The notes under the pieces were generated by a model. The model was not told the DNA's origin, made no database searches, and saw only the letters and a list, made by a program, of their open reading frames with translations. This document shows positions 15,371 through 18,636 of a DNA stretch of 18,636 nucleotides, one piece after another. Position 1 is the first letter of the stretch. Each line of letters opens with the position of its first letter. A program made the position numbers and the translations under genes. Source of the stretch: Acidaminobacter sp. (GTDB taxonomy: Bacteria > Bacillota_A > Clostridia > Peptostreptococcales > Acidaminobacteraceae); the NCBI GenBank assembly GCA_009881125.1, contig WXFH01000055.1, positions 1 through 18,636 on the forward strand, written 5' to 3'.

Positions 15371-16632
15371 CACCTCCGGGTGACTCGAACCAACAGCGTT
15401 TCAGGCGATAGTTCCACTGAATCGTGAGATCCTTCTGAAAAATATTTCAAAGCCAGCCGATGGTCACCTTCCTTCACACCATCCGCATCTACAGAAATTT
15501 TAAAATTCTCTTTATTCAACCCTTCGATAACGCTCTCAACGTCACGAACATAAGCTACAAATACATTACTCACTGGGCTGAGCACCTCATAATTCATCTC
15601 AGGATCCATATTATCAATAACGATTTCATCTGAATTGAATTCCAACGACCCTACCATCATGGGTTCAATATGCAGCTTAACGCTGATTGTTTCTTCAGCA
15701 AACGGCGCCGATACGCCCTCCGGCAGCTTCAGTGCGACTTCTCTTTCAAAAGTTTCAGTCATGCCTGATATGTCGATTTCTTCCGTACTAACTTTCTCAA
15801 CAGTCGAAATCAGAGCATCATCACCACGTACAGTCACCAGCGCTGGAAGAACTTCTGTCTTGACGAGTTTGTAGCCATTTGCCACCGTTCCGCGAAGCAT
15901 GACTTCAACCGGAATATTGGAAAGTCTAAAAATACCAAGTTGAACGGTGACGTAGCTTCTGCCAAGTTCAACACCATTCACTGCATTTCCATCCAGATCA
16001 ATTGCTGTAACCGGGATTTCTTTAACCAATTGATCAGAAACCTCTGTAAGATCCAATTCCCCACGGAGTGAAGAGATATTATTGACAAGGCTCTCTGGTC
16101 CTTTGACCAGGATCTCCTCAGGCGCTATGGATAAATCACCGGTTGTGTAATTCTCAGTAATTGTTCCTACATAATCAATTTTCACATTTTTCGCAACTTC
16201 AACAATTCGATCTAATGAAATTTTAATTGAATTCATTGAAAGACTCTCAATGTTGACGTTGGCAACAAATATTTTTGAACTCAGCATGACATTATTCGTT
16301 CCCTTTTGAAAGCCTTCAAGGTCTGCGGTTACCAGAAGATCGTTTGATGTCACCTTGATAACCTCGCTGCGCCGCCCTTTAAGCTTAACATCTACATAGA
16401 ATTCTTTCTCGCCCATCATGACTAAGCCTTCATTCTGTGCGTTCTCTATATTCAACAATTCAACTTTAACATCAGGAATTGTCTTAACCATTTCAGGATT
16501 TACCTGATCCATGACATAGAGCCAAAATAGAACAGCAAATAGAATTGCCAGCAGCTTTGGGGCAATATTCCTCTGAAACTTAGAATATTTTGGACTTTGT
16601 TTCCAATCATCAATTCTTTTTAATAAGTTCAT
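15370..16632 (-). CDS. cdaR: YbbR-domain protein, CdaA regulator
   Basis: 420 residues: a short cytoplasmic N-terminus, one hydrophobic anchor (about 26-42, LLAILFAVLFWLYVMDQVNP), then a long extracellular beta-rich part consistent with four YbbR repeats. VKGPESLVNNISSLRGELDLT and VRGDDALISTVEKVSTEEIDIS mark two repeat boundaries. CdaR proteins bind CdaA and modulate c-di-AMP synthesis. The ATG at 16632 lies inside cdaA (23-base overlap) with GGAGG seven bases upstream, so translation is coupled. Its stop codon overlaps the start of the sigma-54 activator. Length and membrane topology are normal for clostridial members. Confidence 0.93.
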   Translation of the reverse strand: MNLLKRIDDWKQSPKYSKFQRNIAPKLLAILFAVLFWLYVMDQVNPEMVKTIPDVKVELLNIENAQNEGLVMMGEKEFYVDVKLKGRRSEVIKVTSNDLLVTADLEGFQKGTNNVMLSSKIFVANVNIESLSMNSIKISLDRIVEVAKNVKIDYVGTITENYTTGDLSIAPEEILVKGPESLVNNISSLRGELDLTEVSDQLVKEIPVTAIDLDGNAVNGVELGRSYVTVQLGIFRLSNIPVEVMLRGTVANGYKLVKTEVLPALVTVRGDDALISTVEKVSTEEIDISGMTETFEREVALKLPEGVSAPFAEETISVKLHIEPMMVGSLEFNSDEIVIDNMDPEMNYEVLSPVSNVFVAYVRDVESVIEGLNKENFKISVDADGVKEGDHRLALKYFSEGSHDSVELSPETLLVRVTRR

Positions 16633-17446
16633 GATTTAACCTCCAGCGCCGCTTCATAATAGCTGGCTGTTCTTCTTCAGAATACGCTTTCTTAATAACA
16701 CTGGTTAAAGTGTTGGCGTCTAAGTATCGAGATAATTTCCCGTTCAAAGCGACAGAAATGGTACCTGTTTCTTCAGACACAATGATCACCAAAGCATCCG
16801 ACTGTTCAGCAATGCCCAAAGCAGCTCTATGGCGTGTTCCAAGCTCCTTGCTGATCGTTTGGTTAGCCGATAGCGGCAAGAAACAACCCGCTGCGAGGAT
16901 CCTATCCTTTCTAATAATAACGGAGCCGTCATGCAGAGGTGTGTTTGGAATAAATATATTAATCAAAAGTCCACTTGTGATTTCCGCATCAATCTTTACA
17001 CCTGTCGATGCGATCTCATTTAATCCTGTTTGTCTTTCCATAACAATTAAGGCGCCTATCTGCTCTCTGGAAAGGCTTACAACTGCGCTTACAAGTTCAT
17101 GAATAGTGCGGTTGAGGGCTTCCTCCTGCTCTTCAGCCATTTTAGCAAAGAATATTTTATTTCTGCCAATATATTCTAATGCACGTCTTAACTCAGGCTG
17201 AAAAACAATAATCAAGGCGATTAGTCCCAGTGTCATAGTATTCATTAAAATAAAATGGACGACATACAATTTTGCCCATTCAGACAACTTCATGATGACC
17301 AGCAGCACTACCAAGCCTTTAATTAACTGTTCCGCTCTAGTCTCCCTTATTAGCATAAATATTTTATAAAAAACATATGCTACTATGGCGATATCTATAA
17401 CGTCCATAATTCGCATGCTCGCGAATATATTAATGATCGAATCCAT
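16610..17446 (-). CDS. cdaA: Diadenylate cyclase, membrane-bound (CdaA/DacA)
   Basis: 278 residues: three hydrophobic segments (about 12-32, 39-56 and 62-82), a short coiled linker, then the DAC domain. It condenses two ATP to c-di-AMP, which controls potassium and osmolyte balance and wall homeostasis. Catalytic motifs are LHDGSVII (171-178) and GTRHRAALG (203-211); EETG (225-228) is also conserved. The first motif reads DGS where DGA is the usual form; the catalytic aspartate is kept. GAGGTGA precedes the ATG at 17446. A sigma-A-type promoter lies upstream and a tRNA-operon terminator before that, so it is the first gene of the cdaA-cdaR-activator transcript. Confidence 0.95.
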   Translation of the reverse strand: MDSIINIFASMRIMDVIDIAIVAYVFYKIFMLIRETRAEQLIKGLVVLLVIMKLSEWAKLYVVHFILMNTMTLGLIALIIVFQPELRRALEYIGRNKIFFAKMAEEQEEALNRTIHELVSAVVSLSREQIGALIVMERQTGLNEIASTGVKIDAEITSGLLINIFIPNTPLHDGSVIIRKDRILAAGCFLPLSANQTISKELGTRHRAALGIAEQSDALVIIVSEETGTISVALNGKLSRYLDANTLTSVIKKAYSEEEQPAIMKRRWRLNHELIKKN

Positions 17447-17479
17447 AAAGGGTCACCTCACTGTGTTTACATTACTTCT

Positions 17480-17507
17480 AGTATACAATAGTTTTTGCAA
17501 CTTTCAA
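17480..17507 (-). promoter_or_regulatory. Sigma-A-type promoter of cdaA
   Basis: TTGAAA (17502-17507) and TATACT (17480-17485) on the minus strand with a 16-base spacer. Predicted start near 17473, giving a leader of about 26 bases to the cdaA ATG. Confidence 0.75.
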
Positions 17508-17510
17508 AAA

Positions 17511-17538
17511 AATAAAAAAACTGGGCTAAACCCAGTTT
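17511..17538 (-). terminator. Terminator of the rRNA-tRNA operon
   Basis: AAACTGGG and CCCAGTTT (17531-17538 and 17518-17525 on the plus strand) form an 8-bp stem; on the minus strand a long T-rich run (TTTTTTTATTTTTTT) follows. It lies 10 bases after tRNA-Phe. Confidence 0.9.
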
Positions 17539-17548
17539 TAATAAATTG

Positions 17549-17624
<76 letters not shown>

Positions 17625-17627
17625 ATA

Positions 17628-17704
17628 TGGTGGGCCATCAGGGACTCGAACCCCGGACCTGCCGGTTATGAGCCGGATGCTCTAACCAATTGAGCTAATG
17701 GCCC
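17628..17704 (-). tRNA. tRNA-Met (CAT), elongator-like
   Basis: 77 bases including CCA. Acceptor GGGCCAT/ATGGCCC fully paired, so it is not an initiator (which has a mismatched first pair). Anticodon loop CTCATAA. A lysidine-modified tRNA-Ile2 also has a CAT gene anticodon and cannot be ruled out by eye. Confidence 0.85.
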
Positions 17705-17744
17705 ACAATCTACGCATTTCGCAATGAAACGCATCTATTTAAAA

Positions 17745-17821
<77 letters not shown>

Positions 17822-17824
17822 AAA

Positions 17825-17899
17825 TGGAGCGGAAGACGAGATTCGAACTCGCGACCCTCGCCTTGGCAAGGCGATGCTCTACCTCTGAGCCACTTCCGC
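17825..17899 (-). tRNA. tRNA-Gly (GCC)
   Basis: 75 bases including CCA. Acceptor GCGGAAG/CTTCCGC, anticodon loop TTGCCAA, discriminator T. Confidence 0.96.
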
Positions 17900-17912
17900 A
17901 TAGGATGTTACT

Positions 17913-17996
17913 TGGTGCGGGTGGAGGGACTTGAACCCCCACGTACTGGACACTAGATCCTAAGTCTAGCGCGTCTGCCAATTCCGCCACACCCGC
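17913..17996 (-). tRNA. tRNA-Leu (TAG)
   Basis: 84 bases including CCA, with the long variable arm of a class II tRNA. Acceptor GCGGGTG/CACCCGC, anticodon loop CTTAGGA. Confidence 0.95.
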
Positions 17997-18028
17997 ATGT
18001 GCAGCACTAGATATCCTAAAACTTAATA

Positions 18029-18113
18029 AGGTAATTTCTTTTCCCTTCGGGAAAAGACCGCTTTTTCAAAAATTCGCTTGGTGCCGCGAATTTTATGAAA
18101 AAGCTAATGTGGT
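18029..18113. repeat. Double-hairpin spacer element, copy 1
   Basis: Plus strand: AAGGTAATT, hairpin a TCTTTTCCC-TTC-GGGAAAAGA (18037-18057), ACC, then a long hairpin b in which GCTTTTTCA+AAAATTCGC (18060-18077) pairs with GCGAATTTT+TGAAAAAGC (18086-18104) with one bulged base. The element ends CTAATGTGGT, running into the 3' end of tRNA-Val. Copy 2 on the other side of tRNA-Val has the same plan. Confidence 0.75.
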
Positions 18114-18185
18114 GGGGGCTACAGGACTTGAACCTGTGACCACCTGCACGTCAAGCAGGTGCTCTACCAGCTGAGCTAAGCTCCC
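18110..18185 (-). tRNA. tRNA-Val (GAC) with an acceptor-stem mismatch
   Basis: 76 bases including CCA. Anticodon loop TTGACGT. Acceptor 5' GGGAGCT against 3' AGCCCCC leaves an A-C mismatch at the fourth pair; all other arms pair well. It lies between the two double-hairpin repeats. Confidence 0.92.
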
Positions 18186-18194
18186 ATGATATGA

Positions 18195-18279
18195 GAAGGT
18201 AGTTTTTTTCTCCTTCGGAGAAAAACCGTTTTTTAGCTCAGCGGTTAATGCCCCGCATTCGCTAAAAAACTAACTTGGT
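18195..18279. repeat. Double-hairpin spacer element, copy 2
   Basis: Plus strand: AAGGTAGTT, hairpin a TTTTTCTCC-TTC-GGAGAAAAA (18205-18225), CC, then hairpin b with GTTTTTTAGC (18228-18237) paired to GCTAAAAAAC (18261-18270) and an inner GCGG/CCGC stem. It ends CTAACTTGGT at the 3' end of tRNA-Glu. Order, spacing and ends match copy 1 while stem sequences differ. Confidence 0.75.
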
Positions 18280-18350
18280 GACCCCTAGGGGAATCGAACC
18301 CCTGTTACCGCCGTGAAAGGGCGGTGTCTTGACCGCTTGACCAAGGGGCC
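18276..18350 (-). tRNA. tRNA-Glu (TTC)
   Basis: 75 bases including CCA. Acceptor GGCCCCT/AGGGGTC (one G-T wobble), anticodon loop CTTTCAC, T-loop GGTTCGATTCC. Confidence 0.96.
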
Positions 18351-18359
18351 GAATTTAGA

Positions 18360-18434
18360 TGGCTCCAAGGGTGGGGCTCGAACCCACAACCTACCGGTTA
18401 ACAGCCGGTTGCTCCACCATTGAGCTACCTTGGA
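18360..18434 (-). tRNA. tRNA-Asn (GTT)
   Basis: 75 bases including CCA. Acceptor TCCAAGG/CCTTGGA, anticodon loop CTGTTAA, discriminator G. First tRNA after the 5S gene. Confidence 0.96.
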
Positions 18435-18480
18435 ACGTGAGTTACCAGAAGTAACGTTTTAGCGTTTCTAGCTGTAAATC

Positions 18481-18521
18481 TTGATTAATTCTGTTGAAGA
18501 CTTGCGTCTTCAACAGATCAA
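18481..18521 (-). other. Strong hairpin between 5S rRNA and tRNA-Asn
   Basis: CTGTTGAAGAC (18491-18501) pairs perfectly with GTCTTCAACAG (18506-18516). On the minus strand the loop is GCAA, a GNRA tetraloop. TTGAT/ATCAA extends the stem past a five-base bulge. No T run follows, so it is more likely an RNA-processing or stabilising stem at the 5S 3' end than a terminator. Confidence 0.65.
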
Positions 18522-18522
18522 T

Positions 18523-18636
18523 CAGTTACCCGGCGACGACTTACTCTCCCAGGGGGCTGCCCCCCAAGTACCATCAGCGATGAAAGGCTTAACTTCTGTG
18601 TTCGAGATGGGAACAGGTGTGGCCCTTTCTCTATTG
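18523..18636 (-). rRNA. rrf: 5S rRNA, 5' end cut by the window edge
   Basis: The minus strand contains CCACACCTGTTCCCATCTCG, AACACAGAAGTTAAGCC, GATGGTACTTGGGGGGCAGC and GGGAGAGTAAGTCG, all standard 5S landmarks in order. About 114 bases are present; only a few bases of the 5' end should be missing. The 3' end is approximate. It heads the tRNA series, so 16S and 23S genes are expected beyond the window. Confidence 0.93.

Overview
The window looks like a chromosomal segment from an anaerobic, amino-acid-fermenting member of the Clostridia (Firmicutes). This rests on the strong AAGGAGG-type ribosome binding sites, the glmS self-cleaving ribozyme upstream of glmS, the cdaA/cdaR/glmM/glmS gene set, and a ferredoxin-dependent 2-oxoacid oxidoreductase operon with butyrate-kinase-type enzymes. 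I cannot name the genus from sequence alone.

Left end, plus strand (1-1552): the 3' end of a CstA-family transporter and its terminator, then two tandem universal stress proteins. A terminator that could work in both directions separates them from the next block. Everything after that is on the minus strand.

Cell-wall amino-sugar block (1591-6798): a promoter and glmS ribozyme lead into glmS (glucosamine-6-phosphate synthase), followed by a small YbjQ-family gene. Upstream lies a second unit, a UPF0016/GDT1-type cation transporter with an unusual cysteine-bearing C-terminal domain, then glmM. The transporter seems to have an extended -10 promoter almost at its start codon, so its mRNA may be leaderless.

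Branched-chain fatty acid fermentation operon (6909-13441): in transcription order, kinase - phosphotransacylase - kinase - uncharacterised P-loop ATPase - ferredoxin subunit - alpha - beta - gamma of a VOR-type 2-oxoacid:ferredoxin oxidoreductase, then a terminator. The likely pathway is: branched-chain 2-oxoacid -> acyl-CoA + reduced ferredoxin -> acyl-phosphate -> acid + ATP. A clear -24/-12 (sigma-54) promoter precedes the first kinase. About 130-185 bp further upstream are three 14-bp TGCAAT-NN-ATTGCA-like inverted repeats, and just beyond them ends the gene of a PAS-PAS-AAA+-Fis sigma-54 activator, the obvious candidate regulator.

Second-messenger block (13613-17507): cdaA (diadenylate cyclase), cdaR (YbbR protein) and the sigma-54 activator overlap one another and probably form one transcript from a sigma-A-type promoter. 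In many Firmicutes cdaA-cdaR is followed by glmM and often glmS; here the fermentation operon and its activator lie between the two halves.

Right end (17511-18636): the distal part of an rRNA operon on the minus strand, 5S rRNA (cut by the window edge) followed by tRNAs Asn, Glu, Val, Leu, Gly, Arg, Met and Phe, and a terminator. Two homologous double-hairpin spacers flank tRNA-Val; their stems differ by compensatory changes. They are the least explained structures in the window.
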